Shown one piece after another: positions 43,765 to 52,285 of a stretch of DNA of 64,000 bases. Numbering within the stretch: the stretch's first letter is position 1; each line of letters opens with the position of its first letter. The notes beneath the pieces are model-generated. The model did not search any database, was not told the DNA's origin, and was given only the letters and a program-made list of their open reading frames with translations. The translations under genes and the position numbers were made by a program. The stretch covers positions 2,728,001 to 2,792,000 of the forward strand of contig JAAHII010000001.1 in the NCBI GenBank assembly GCA_010671905.1, read 5' to 3'. This DNA is from Leptolyngbya sp. SIOISBB. GTDB lineage: Bacteria; Cyanobacteriota; Cyanobacteriia; Phormidesmidales; Phormidesmidaceae.

Positions 43765-45444
43765 TTACCACTGCAGCGTCGGGTCAGGATCAGGACATGC
43801 CGGCAGCAACTTGCAAATAAACGCCAGAATGCAGACCTCGTCCGCTTGGGTCAATCGCTCTTGCACCGTCTTGGTTCCTTGCGGAGTGGGTTTTGAGGGC
43901 CGGGGCTGCACGGGCGTCACCGGGAGTATCGGTCGCACAATCGCCGCCTTTTGCAGTCGCAGAAATGCGTCAGAGAGCTGAGCAGCATTACTGGGGTTAG
44001 GCTTCATCTTGACCGTTGACACCGGCTGCACTGTTGGCGAGACTCGCCAGTTAGCAGACTGCGCCGTGAACACTTTAGGCGTAGCCTGAAACGTCTGCTT
44101 TGTCCCAGTGACAGCCTGTAAAGATTGGGTTTGCCGGGGAGACATCCTGACAGTCGTAGCCGCCGCCAGATGCACCGAGCGTGCCGACGGCTGAACCTGC
44201 CGCGATCGCGGTTGCGCAGACTTGGGGTTGCTATTCCCGGCGGGCGCGGTCACCTTTACCTTATGAGCCAACTGAGGATTGAGCAAGGGATTCTGTTTCA
44301 GGGTTGTGTACTGGGGCTGGAGCTTGACCATGGGTTGCACTTGCAGCGCCTGCATCGCGGTAGAGAACTGCAGTGAATTGCCAGTTTTGCCCGGCTTTGA
44401 ATTGCTCGGCGGCTTAGATGTGCTGACCTGTTTCTCCACCACAATATTGCGAGCAAAGACCACCGCCGTCGTATAGGCCGGGCACACCCCTACCGGCGGC
44501 GACTGCCCGTCCGACAGTTTTTTATGTTGGTCTAAAAATCGCCAGAATTTGGCCGCAAACACGTCCGCATCCAACCAGGGACGCAGCACCGCTGCGGAGC
44601 TAAATTCAAATGTGATCGACGTAATATCGGAATCTTGCAGATCGGCAGCGAGTCGCTGCTTGAGTTTGGCAGGTGCTTGCTCCAGCATTTTGGGAATTTC
44701 ATCCGCCGTCAACGTGAATGTTTGCCAGGCTCCCTCATCAATCGCGTTCATCGGCGAAAAGCTACTGGGAAAGAACTGCACATTATCCGTCCCCGTAATT
44801 TGGTCGATGTCTTGATTAAAGTGCGATCGCCAATCTTGCCAAGTCAGGCTCGGAGACTTGGCTCCCAATCGCGCTTTAATCCCCTGAGCTTGCTCTACTT
44901 CATGCTTGTAGCCATCGGTAATCCATTCTGTTTCTAAGTTCTGAATGGCCTGGCGAAGTTGGGGTTTTTCCACGGTCAACCAATGATTTTTGAGCACCGG
45001 ATCAGCCGTGGTTTCGCCAGTGCTTTTGGCCGCCGCATAGCGCTCTTGCAACACAAAGAGCTGATCGCGATATTGCTTGTAGCGCTTGTATGCTTCGGTA
45101 TCTTCTCCCGCTGTGGTCTGCAACAGTTGGGAAGCAGCCTGATATTGCTCCTCTTCGCGATCGGTGCGAGCTGACCAGGCCACTTCCGTCTCGACGCCAT
45201 TCAAGACGTCGTCATAAATGTCCCACAGGGCGCGATCGCTCGTCGGCAACCAGGCTTCTCCATCAGGAATCGAGTTCACCAGCAGCGAAAAGGCTTTGAG
45301 ATCGTCGTAGTCCATGTCCGAGACAAAATCGAGAGTCTCCTTAGAGAACGTCAACGGCGTCACAGGAAAGCTTAAAAAGGTCTTGTCATTGCCAAATACT
45401 TTTTTGGCCTTTGTCATGAGGGCTAGTTGAGTAGTCGTATCCAT
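43765..45444 (-). CDS. Unknown protein, paralogue of the 526-aa protein (559 aa)
   Basis: A 559-residue protein of unrecognised family. The structured part (1-340) shares blocks in the same order with the 526-aa product at 46.4 kb: residues 23-41 (FLSFPVTPLTFSKETLDFVS) with 35-54; 174-183 (WITDGYKHEV) with 245-254; 275-292 (ITFEFSSAAVLRPWLDAD) with 373-390; 322-337 (PAYTTAVVFARNIVVE) with 424-439. A Gln/Thr/Pro-rich low-complexity stretch (341-525) replaces the Gly/Ser loops of the paralogue. The final residues, FICKLLPACPDPDPTLQW, match the paralogue's tail. There is no signal peptide or membrane helix. It is the last gene of a leftward three-gene cluster, 971 bp after its paralogue. Confidence 0.8.
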   Translation of the reverse strand: MDTTTQLALMTKAKKVFGNDKTFLSFPVTPLTFSKETLDFVSDMDYDDLKAFSLLVNSIPDGEAWLPTSDRALWDIYDDVLNGVETEVAWSARTDREEEQYQAASQLLQTTAGEDTEAYKRYKQYRDQLFVLQERYAAAKSTGETTADPVLKNHWLTVEKPQLRQAIQNLETEWITDGYKHEVEQAQGIKARLGAKSPSLTWQDWRSHFNQDIDQITGTDNVQFFPSSFSPMNAIDEGAWQTFTLTADEIPKMLEQAPAKLKQRLAADLQDSDITSITFEFSSAAVLRPWLDADVFAAKFWRFLDQHKKLSDGQSPPVGVCPAYTTAVVFARNIVVEKQVSTSKPPSNSKPGKTGNSLQFSTAMQALQVQPMVKLQPQYTTLKQNPLLNPQLAHKVKVTAPAGNSNPKSAQPRSRQVQPSARSVHLAAATTVRMSPRQTQSLQAVTGTKQTFQATPKVFTAQSANWRVSPTVQPVSTVKMKPNPSNAAQLSDAFLRLQKAAIVRPILPVTPVQPRPSKPTPQGTKTVQERLTQADEVCILAFICKLLPACPDPDPTLQW

Positions 45445-45583
45445 AGCGAATTCCAGGTAAAAGGTCGGTAGTGCAGGGGCGATCGTGATGTCGAGACAGG
45501 TAGCCCAGCGTTGTTAGCTGCCAGTTACAAATTAGGGAAAGCGATGCCGGTAATGGCTTCTCAAACATCCCTGCGCGGGAGAA

Positions 45584-45623
45584 ACCTCACCGCCTGCGGC
45601 ACCTCTCCTTCCCAGCAGAGGTT
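45584..45623. repeat. Dispersed repeat copy 1 (acctcaccgcctgcggcacc type)
   Basis: This stretch resembles 48101-48142 (acctcaccgtctgcagcacc and on). Each copy sits in the gap upstream of one of the two large paralogous genes. Pyrimidine-rich CCTCTCCTT blocks are shared. The function is unknown. Confidence 0.55.
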
Positions 45624-45668
45624 TATGCACATCTCTGTGAGACTGAAAAATGCTGCATTGGCCCCCTT

Positions 45669-45802
45669 TATCCCCCCAACTTTGGGGAAGACCGGAGTTC
45701 ACAGTCCCCCAGAATTGATACCGCTGGCGAAGTCAACATTTAGAAACACTGGCTGAGTAGCAACCGTTTTCGAGGCCCCCCAGCCCCCAACTTTGGGGGA
45801 GC
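45669..45802. repeat. Two CCCCCAACTTTGGGGG palindromes
   Basis: Short hairpins at about 45671-45688 and 45783-45799 have the same CCCCCAAC-TTTGGGGG sequence. Such palindromes are scattered in many cyanobacterial genomes. They lie in the gap between the 559- and 526-aa genes. Confidence 0.6.
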
Positions 45803-46020
45803 AAGGGTCAGAAGTCTCCCGAAGTCAGGTGATTTAGGGGACAGATGAGGCGTGGGCAAGTTTACGAAATATTTCGCCAGTAGTATCAGAATTGGGGATG
45901 TAGGGGACGAGATCTCTAGAAATGATCAACCAGAAACGGATGTATCAGCGGCAGCCTTACCCAGGAGAAATTTATCCAAAGTCTGCGGTAGGGATGAACC
46001 CACATTCCAATCAGGCTACG

Positions 46021-46190
46021 GCTTATACATAAGTCATTCGTTTAGAACACACATGAGGTTCGATCCCCTCAATCCCCCCCTTAAAAAGGGGGGAAATCCC
46101 AGTTTGAATCGGATAAAGCCCCCTTAAAAAGGGGGCAGCGACAGCGGGGGATCTGCCATTTGCGCTGAGTTCTAGAGATGTGTATAAGCG
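46021..46190. repeat. 170-bp palindromic element with CCCCCTTAAAAAGGGGG hairpins
   Basis: The ends are inverted (GCTTATACA at 46021 and TGTATAAGC at 46181-46189, each with an inner TAGAAC/GTTCTA). Inside are two palindromes, C7-TTAAAAA-G6 (46074-46093) and C5-TTAAAAA-G5 (46119-46135). The right end (tgtataagcggcagcctta) is repeated in direct orientation at 45941-45959. It has a MITE-like structure without coding capacity. Confidence 0.55.
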
Positions 46191-46375
46191 GCAGCCTTAG
46201 TCAGGAGAGGCTAGATGAGGTTCTCAAAGCGGCAAAACTGCCTTGCCCGATCTGCCAGCCCTTCTCCTGATCAGCGATCAGACCCTTTCGAATAAGGGAT
46301 AGGTCAGACTTGGATGAAGAAAGCAACATGGCTCGCCAATCGAAAGGTCAGCAAACTGCTTGAGGCATGGGGAAG

Positions 46376-46393
46376 GCCCCCGAAATCGGGGGC
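46376..46393 (-). terminator. Hairpin after the 526-aa gene
   Basis: A perfect GCCCCCGATTTCGGGGGC stem-loop lies 23 bases beyond the stop codon of the leftward gene. No T-tract follows, so it may act as a weak terminator or an mRNA 3'-end stabiliser. Confidence 0.5.
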
Positions 46394-46415
46394 TGTAGAC
46401 CAGAGCAACGAATGG

Positions 46416-47996
46416 CTAGATCCAGTCGGTGATCTCTGGTAAGGGATCGGGAGATTTCGGCAGTACGTGGCACTTAAAGCCGATGATTTGCATACCCGGC
46501 ACTTTCATGGACTTGCCGTCATATTCATAACCATGCTCAGACGTCGTTTCTCCAGAACTGCTCCCTCGGCTGTGGGAACCCCCCAAATTAAATGGGCCAA
46601 AGGATAAGAAGCCACCGCCCTTAGCTCGCGAACTTTCAGACTGGGAAATGTAATCCGAGAAGCCCTTACTTTGCCCCAGGTGCAGCTCCAGGTCCTTAAT
46701 CACCAACATCGATGTGGGATAAGCCGGAATCTTACCCTTGGGAGGCGTACCGCCATCGCTGATCATTTCTGACTTCGCCTGCGGATTGTTCTGATCCATC
46801 CGGATGCACTTGCTCGTTAAAAACGCCGTGCTCAACCAAGGCTGGCTGATAAATACCTGCGCAATCTTAAAGGACAATCGGAAGTTACTCGTATCAAACG
46901 ACACGTGGGATTCGTAATCGCGGCTAGAGCTGCTGCCACTGCCGCCGCCACCGACATTAAACAGACCCAAGCTAAAGCCCCCACCCCCTCGCGTTGAGGC
47001 ATATTTGGAGTTGTAGCTAGAGTTGCGATAACGGCGATATTCGGAAGACCGAAAACCATACTCAGTCCACCCAGCCGACTTGGTAAAGTTACTCGGCACC
47101 AGCGTCGTGTAATAGAAATCGCTCCCCGAGGCAATGCCTGTCAGCTTCGCCTTGAGCAAATCATCCCGATATTGCTCTTTTAGCAGCGACATATCGCGCC
47201 GCATCACCTGATCGATGAAGGCGTGGATCTTCTCGTAGTCATTCTTGTAGCCATTGGAAACCCAATCGGCCATCGCCGCTCGAACGCGATTGCGCAGAAT
47301 ATTGGCATTGAGCGACCAGTAATGGACATCTTCGGGACTAGTGGCCGCCAACGCTTTGATCCGCCGGGCGTTATATTCCAATGCCGCCGCTTCGTAGGCC
47401 GCCAGTTTCTCGTGATAGATTTTCACCATCGGGCTGTCGTCAGTCACCTCTTTTTCAATAAAGGTGGCAGTCTCCAGATCGAGTTCTTTCTCAATCTTGG
47501 TTGTCGTCAAGAGGCCTCGCAGCCGTTTAATCTTGGCTTTGACATCATCCGGTAGCTCGTTATGCATCACCTGAGTCATGTCCATGATGTATTCGTAACG
47601 ATCAGAGAGGGAGCCCTCATTGTTCATAACGCTCATCTGGGCAAATTGATTATTCGTGCCCGCCACATCGGGAACAAAATCCACCATGCGCGCAAAGCTT
47701 TCTGCTTGGGTGTAAAGGCGACTCGTATCAGCAGCCCGCAGTTGGTCAATCAACTCTGGCGTTAACTCAGGGGGATTTTCCCCTGACAAAATCTCCTGAA
47801 CCGCTTCTTTGGTGACCGTACCCGTTAGTCCCTGAGACAAAAAGTCAAAGTCTTCAGGGCGAAGGGGAATGCCGACAGAGCACCAGCTAAAGAAATTATC
47901 TTCAGACTTTGGCACTGTGTCATCACCATTGGTCAAAATATCGTAAATTCCAGCAACGATGGAATTTGCTAAAGCACTTGGTTTTTCAAAAGACAT
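46416..47996 (-). CDS. Unknown protein with paired Gly/Ser-rich loops (526 aa)
   Basis: A 526-residue protein of unrecognised family, with a strong AAAGGAG before the ATG. An all-helical N-terminal half (about 1-290) is followed by a beta-rich half with two similar Gly/Ser loops: residues 337-358 (GGGGFSLGLFNVGGGGSG then SSSS) and 460-482 (GGGFLSFGPFNLGGSHSRG then SSSG). Both read GGGF-x-x-G-x-F-N-x-GG-x-S-rich. A Tyr/Arg/Ser-rich run (EYRRYRNSSYNSKY) precedes the first loop. Strands share blocks with the 559-aa paralogue, and the tail FKCHVLPKSPDPLPEITDWI matches that paralogue's tail. There is no signal peptide or membrane helix. Flexible Gly/Ser hairpins in beta proteins can insert into membranes or mediate assembly, but that is speculation here. 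Confidence 0.82.
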   Translation of the reverse strand: MSFEKPSALANSIVAGIYDILTNGDDTVPKSEDNFFSWCSVGIPLRPEDFDFLSQGLTGTVTKEAVQEILSGENPPELTPELIDQLRAADTSRLYTQAESFARMVDFVPDVAGTNNQFAQMSVMNNEGSLSDRYEYIMDMTQVMHNELPDDVKAKIKRLRGLLTTTKIEKELDLETATFIEKEVTDDSPMVKIYHEKLAAYEAAALEYNARRIKALAATSPEDVHYWSLNANILRNRVRAAMADWVSNGYKNDYEKIHAFIDQVMRRDMSLLKEQYRDDLLKAKLTGIASGSDFYYTTLVPSNFTKSAGWTEYGFRSSEYRRYRNSSYNSKYASTRGGGGFSLGLFNVGGGGSGSSSSRDYESHVSFDTSNFRLSFKIAQVFISQPWLSTAFLTSKCIRMDQNNPQAKSEMISDGGTPPKGKIPAYPTSMLVIKDLELHLGQSKGFSDYISQSESSRAKGGGFLSFGPFNLGGSHSRGSSSGETTSEHGYEYDGKSMKVPGMQIIGFKCHVLPKSPDPLPEITDWI

Positions 47997-48100
47997 AATG
48001 GTCTCCTTTTAGGAATGTTGAGTTTGCAGAAACAAAGAATTGACTGTTTTGTGGTTAAACCTCATCCAGAGTCAGAAGTGGAGTTTTGACAGCTGGTACA

Positions 48101-48190
48101 ACCTCACCGTCTGCAGCACCTCTCCTTCTCTAGAAGAGGCTTAACTAGACTCTGATTCCTCTCCTTGAGAAGGAGAGGTTAGGTGAGGTT
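48101..48190. repeat. Inverted repeat with CCTCTCCTTGAGAAGGAGAGG hairpin (copy 2)
   Basis: The left arm acctcaccgtctgcagcacc(tctcctt...) at 48101 faces a right arm at about 48158-48190, which itself contains a perfect CCTCTCC-TTGAGAA-GGAGAGG hairpin and ends gttaggtgaggt. It lies in the gap between the 179-aa and 526-aa genes and could act as a partial terminator or processing site within the cluster. Confidence 0.6.
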
Positions 48191-48231
48191 TTCCCAAACA
48201 AGCCCAACTCCAGTTGTCAACTTGGACGTGG

Positions 48232-48771
48232 TTAGAACTTGCCAACCCAGTAGAGAATTTCGTATTTCCAGGTCGACCAGCCCAGGCCTTCTTCCTCAAA
48301 ATCCCAGCGGTGCAGGGTCCAACCATCGGGGATTTGGTTGACCGCAAAAGGCTTGAGCAGCGTGCCCAACTCATCATCTTTATCGAGCCGCACCGCAGCG
48401 TCTGCCGCTTCGACGGTTAACGAACCGACGGTAGCCACCCGAGGATTCGGAACAGTTGCCAAGGCCTTATCGATCGCTTTTTTAGCCTGTTCGTAATCAC
48501 TGGCCGTCTTAGCGGTGTCTTCATCCATCGCAGTCATTTCAATCTGAAAAAGGCCATTTCTGGGTAACTGTTGGTCAAAGACATAGCCCCCACCCGGCCC
48601 AAATTTCAGGTTCTCATCATCATTGATATTGATCGGGCGAGTCACAAATCCTTCAGAGGTTTGGCTATCAGAGGTTTTGACTGCGCCAATCACATAAACT
48701 TCGTCTTTGCCAGTTTTATCTTCGGTGTCGCGGCACCGAACTTCGTCTAAGTAAACAACAACTCTAGGCAT
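48232..48771 (-). CDS. Small C2-like/beta-sandwich candidate, first gene of the unknown cluster (179 aa)
   Basis: A 179-residue protein with AAAGGAGA before the ATG. The N-terminus (RVVVYLDEVRCRDTEDKTG, then KDEVYVIGAVKTS) has the alternating strands and acidic loops of C2-like beta-sandwich proteins. In such folds the Asp/Glu cluster binds calcium. A helix (DYEQAKKAIDKALATVP) and a Trp-rich C-terminal strand (HRWDFEEEGLGWSTWKYEIL) follow. There is no signal peptide. It heads the leftward cluster with the 526- and 559-aa proteins. The C2 assignment rests on pattern only, and calcium or lipid binding is inference. Confidence 0.7.
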   Translation of the reverse strand: MPRVVVYLDEVRCRDTEDKTGKDEVYVIGAVKTSDSQTSEGFVTRPININDDENLKFGPGGGYVFDQQLPRNGLFQIEMTAMDEDTAKTASDYEQAKKAIDKALATVPNPRVATVGSLTVEAADAAVRLDKDDELGTLLKPFAVNQIPDGWTLHRWDFEEEGLGWSTWKYEILYWVGKF

Positions 48772-50165
48772 CAGGAATCTCCTTTGTGAGTGATTTGCAT
48801 GCCTTGAAAAAGTTCAGTTAAAACTCTTTAGGGGCAATATGAGCTGTATCCATAAGCGATTAAGTCTTATGTGACTGCATCATGGCAACTTCACAAAAGA
48901 AATGAGAATACTCAGTCAGGGTGCTTTTAAGTCATGATTCATCTCATCAGCATCTAGCCTTACTTACTAGAGATTTCTGGCTCTCATAATAGATTTTTGT
49001 GATAGCTTCAAAAAGGTTTGTCAAATTCATTGCCTACACTCGTCAGAAGCGGAATTCCAGATTTTTCTCGGACTTTGAAAATAATTAGTTGGGGTGTTAT
49101 CAGATCTTTTAATCCTGATATAGGAATTGCCTTGAAGCCTAATTCTCTATCGAGCCTCTAGCGGCAAGTGATATGCCCAGAAAAAAGTTTCCAGAGTTTA
49201 TTCGAAAAGCACTGAGTGTGAATCAAGCACACTTTCCGGAAAAATAAGGTAATTTGCAATATCTGTTTGAGAAGCAGAGGCGAGGGCAAAGCGATCGCAA
49301 TGAGCAAGGTCAATTTCGTTAGATGACATCAACTCAGATTGTTTGCCCGCAGTAGACTATTCGACAGGTACCCGATCAGGGGGATGGTGTCATCTGTAGC
49401 AGCTCCAGAAATGTCCAAAACGGTTTTTATCTCTTAATGAACAGTTCAGTAAGACCAATAAGGGAGAGCCACATCTGGTTGACTGATAAAAGTTAGGCAA
49501 ATTGTACAGAGAAAGGAGCAGCGCCCGAATGCTGACCATTGTGAGATTTGCTGGTGCTGCTTGCAAGAAGCCGTCGCCGGGTCAGGTTCATCATTACCCT
49601 AGAAACAGATGGGTTGAATTAAGCGCCATCTGTCTTGTAAAACCGTCTTAACCCATTCGCCGCCAATGCGAAATAGCTGTTGCGGCGAAATGCCGCACCG
49701 CAGTCGGTCGGTCTCAATAACGGCTGCTTCCTGACGCTATGACAGGCAGCGTAAGAAAGCACCAACGCCAAGATCAAAAAGGGTAGAAGGCAAGTTGCAA
49801 AAGTAGTGAAGTTGTTCCAACGGTTCTAGACATCGTCTGACGCGTCTTTGCTAATGCCTCGGCACGGAATATCGTTGATCTCCTGGATCAGGTCAACTTC
49901 ATCTAGCTGGGGGAGTTGTCACCATCCACAAACAGGTAGGCAGGTGGCCGAGGTGTGTCCAGTCGTAATCTTGCTCCAAGCAACTCATCAGGACATGGTA
50001 GAGGTGGGAGATTGTTGACAATATTTTGGAACTTTGAATTGTGTCTGATTCTAGAATGCTGACTTCCTTGGAATCTGCTCACTGGACTGGCCAGAAAGCG
50101 GTCCAGCGATATTAAGACACAACTTTGATCAGTCCAGCAGCTCCTGAACACTTAGCTCGTGTTGT
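48772..50165. other. 1.4-kb intergenic region upstream of the unknown cluster
   Basis: This is the longest gene-free stretch in the window. It must carry the promoter of the 179-aa gene and the 3' end of the glycosyltransferase operon. A frame at 49903-50151 on the minus strand has non-protein-like composition and is not called. A minus-strand segment near 49620-49790 shows short protein-like runs but no intact frame, possibly a remnant. No tRNA, strong terminator or repeat array was found. Confidence 0.45.
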
Positions 50166-51170
50166 TTAGCTGGGCAAATCATTGAGGTGAATCACAACGC
50201 TTACGTCAGCGTCATAAGAACAGAGAAATGTCAGACAAAAAAATAACGATGCCATGCTAGGAGATGCCGTAAATAAAATTGCCTTAAGCAAGACCAAGAA
50301 AAATAATTTAATTCGTTTTAACCACCATTCGGGTTCAATTGAAATTGCCTTGGCAAAAAATCTTAGAGCCAACCAACCATTCTGGCGAGACGGTGCTCCT
50401 TCTATCGACTTAAAGGTGAAATAGCGATATTTATCGGCATATGCTTGCTCCCCTATTGTGGCTTTTAGCTCAGGATAAGACAGGAAGAAATTATCAATAA
50501 TTTTGAGATTGGCTTGTGATAATTTTAAAATATTAGTGGAAAGCGATGTCTTTAAAATGCGATAAAATACTTGCACTTTAGGGATACAAACAAACTCATA
50601 TTTAGCAGCAATTCGCAGCCACATATCCCAATCCTCTGAAGGTGGGAGTGTGCTGTCAAACTGACCGATCTGATCAAGTACATCACTACGAACCAAGGCA
50701 TTTGAGCCGTTATCAATAAAGTTACGCAAGAGTAACTGGCTCAGCACGTCTCCTTCTGCATCAATGTGGCTGCCATGCCGCAGAAATTGATCAGCTTCAT
50801 CAATCCAATCGATCCAGCTATAAGCGAGTCCTGCCTGGGGATGGTTTTGTAGAGCTGTCACTTGATCGCTAATTTTGTCAGGTGTCCATAAATCATCGGC
50901 ATCCAAGAAGGCTATAAAATCACCCTCTGACTTCTCAATGCCTCGATTTCTAGCGACTGCTGGGCCAGCATTAGCATATGAAAAAACCTTGATTCTCGTA
51001 TCTTGTTCTGCGATAGAAGCAACAGATCGAACTGTGGAATCTCGGGAGCCGTCATCAATCACAATGACTTCTAGATTCGAATAGCTCTGTTTCCTAACAG
51101 ATTCTAACGTGTCTTGAATTGTTTTTTCACAATTATAGGCAGGAATGATTACAGATACTAGAGGCGTCAT
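50166..51170 (-). CDS. Family-2 glycosyltransferase
   Basis: About 334 residues from MTPLVSVIIPAYNCEKTIQD. GT-A signatures are present: VIVIDDGSRDSTV, the nucleotide/metal motif FIAFLDADDLWTPDKI, and acceptor-region GSNALVRSDVLDQIGQFDST followed by LPPSEDWDMWLRIA. It probably transfers a sugar from a nucleotide-sugar to a surface polysaccharide or lipid. A hydrophobic segment near the C-terminus (LFFLVLLKAILFTASPSMAS) may bind the membrane. It is 29 bp after its paralogue, with which it shares AYSWxxxxDExxxFLRxG. The DNA is markedly AT-rich compared with clpB next door. A longer start at 51260 would overlap the upstream gene by 61 bp and is unlikely. Confidence 0.88.
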   Translation of the reverse strand: MTPLVSVIIPAYNCEKTIQDTLESVRKQSYSNLEVIVIDDGSRDSTVRSVASIAEQDTRIKVFSYANAGPAVARNRGIEKSEGDFIAFLDADDLWTPDKISDQVTALQNHPQAGLAYSWIDWIDEADQFLRHGSHIDAEGDVLSQLLLRNFIDNGSNALVRSDVLDQIGQFDSTLPPSEDWDMWLRIAAKYEFVCIPKVQVFYRILKTSLSTNILKLSQANLKIIDNFFLSYPELKATIGEQAYADKYRYFTFKSIEGAPSRQNGWLALRFFAKAISIEPEWWLKRIKLFFLVLLKAILFTASPSMASLFFCLTFLCSYDADVSVVIHLNDLPS

Positions 51171-51199
51171 AAGTGATCTCAAAAGTATACTTAGCAGAT

Positions 51200-52204
51200 T
51201 TAGTTTTCTGACAATATCTCTGTCTGCAAATAGCCATAGATAGAGGTAATATCCAACCAATTCAAGGCTGATCTGAAGAGTTTCTGGTTGATTTTACTGG
51301 GTAGTACTATTGTCAACAATGCTCTCAAGCAGATCTTCAAAAAAACCTTTTTGAAGATCAATTTTGGATCATTGATGAGTAGAACTCGAAGGAGACCTAA
51401 ACAATACAAGCCTTTCTCTCTAGATGGGAAATTGTTTAAGCACTCATAAACAAGATATTTGTAAAAATTACCGAGAAAAGCGTTTTGGTAGTCTGGCAAA
51501 TCATTTCTATTACTCAAATGCTTTTCATAAATTTGATCAATCCCCATGCGTGCACGCTGAATGCCGCTAGACCAAGACTCTATCTTGTTAGATTTTCGGT
51601 ATAAGATTTGAACTTTAGGCACAACCTCAAACATATATTGCTCCGCTAGGCTAATGGCAATATCATAATCTTGACCCGCAATAATCGCTTCATCAAATCC
51701 ATCAATGGCATTGACAGCATCTGTGTAAGCGAGAAAGTTTGATCCGTTTTCAAATAAATTTGCTAATAACGAATCTAAAAATACATTTCCTTTTTTAGTC
51801 GGGTATCCACCTCTTCTAAGAAAGTTGCTATTCTCATCTATAACGTTTGTCCAGCTATAAACAACACTGGCATGAGGATTATGATTGAGAGACTGTAACT
51901 GCAACTCTAACTTGTCATCAGTCCAGAGATCATCGGCGTCGAGAAAAGATATAAACTTCCCCTTAGCTTTTTCAAGACCACAATTACGGCTTTTTTGAGG
52001 ACCGGAATTCTCATAACTCAAGACTCGAATGCGAGCATCAGAAAATCTCTGAATTACTTCTAGGGTGTTGTCGGTCGAACCATCGTTGATGATGATGAGT
52101 TCAAAATCATCAAATGTTTGTGTCAGAACAGAATTGACGGTTTCTGCAATGGTCTTTTCAGCGTTGTAGGCGGGAATCACCACCGAAACGGCAGGGCTGT
52201 TCAT
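51200..52204 (-). CDS. Family-2 glycosyltransferase, tandem paralogue
   Basis: 334 residues from MNSPAVSVVIPAYNAEKTIA. An upstream TTG would add two residues. GT-A motifs are LIIINDGSTDNTLEVI, KFISFLDADDLWTDDKLELQ and FENGSNFLAYTDAVNAIDGF followed by GQDYDIAISLAEQY. It is clearly related to the next gene along its whole length, which indicates a tandem duplication. It is AT-rich, like that gene. No membrane anchor is obvious apart from a weakly hydrophobic C-terminal region. The sugar and acceptor are unknown. Confidence 0.88.
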   Translation of the reverse strand: MNSPAVSVVIPAYNAEKTIAETVNSVLTQTFDDFELIIINDGSTDNTLEVIQRFSDARIRVLSYENSGPQKSRNCGLEKAKGKFISFLDADDLWTDDKLELQLQSLNHNPHASVVYSWTNVIDENSNFLRRGGYPTKKGNVFLDSLLANLFENGSNFLAYTDAVNAIDGFDEAIIAGQDYDIAISLAEQYMFEVVPKVQILYRKSNKIESWSSGIQRARMGIDQIYEKHLSNRNDLPDYQNAFLGNFYKYLVYECLNNFPSREKGLYCLGLLRVLLINDPKLIFKKVFLKICLRALLTIVLPSKINQKLFRSALNWLDITSIYGYLQTEILSEN

Positions 52205-52285
52205 AGTCAAGCTGTGGTGAACGGGTCTGAAAGTGGGCTCATTTTGCTGGCTGATTCGCTCCTGAGATTGATGCCTCGAGCGGCG

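Noticed and set aside
45852-46127. 91-codon frame between the paralogous genes
   Set aside because: Its second half is encoded by the CCCCCTTAAAAAGGGGG palindromes, so it is repeat-derived.
49903-50151. 82-codon minus-strand frame upstream of the unknown cluster
   Set aside because: Pro/Arg/Ser-rich, no start signal and no coding character.
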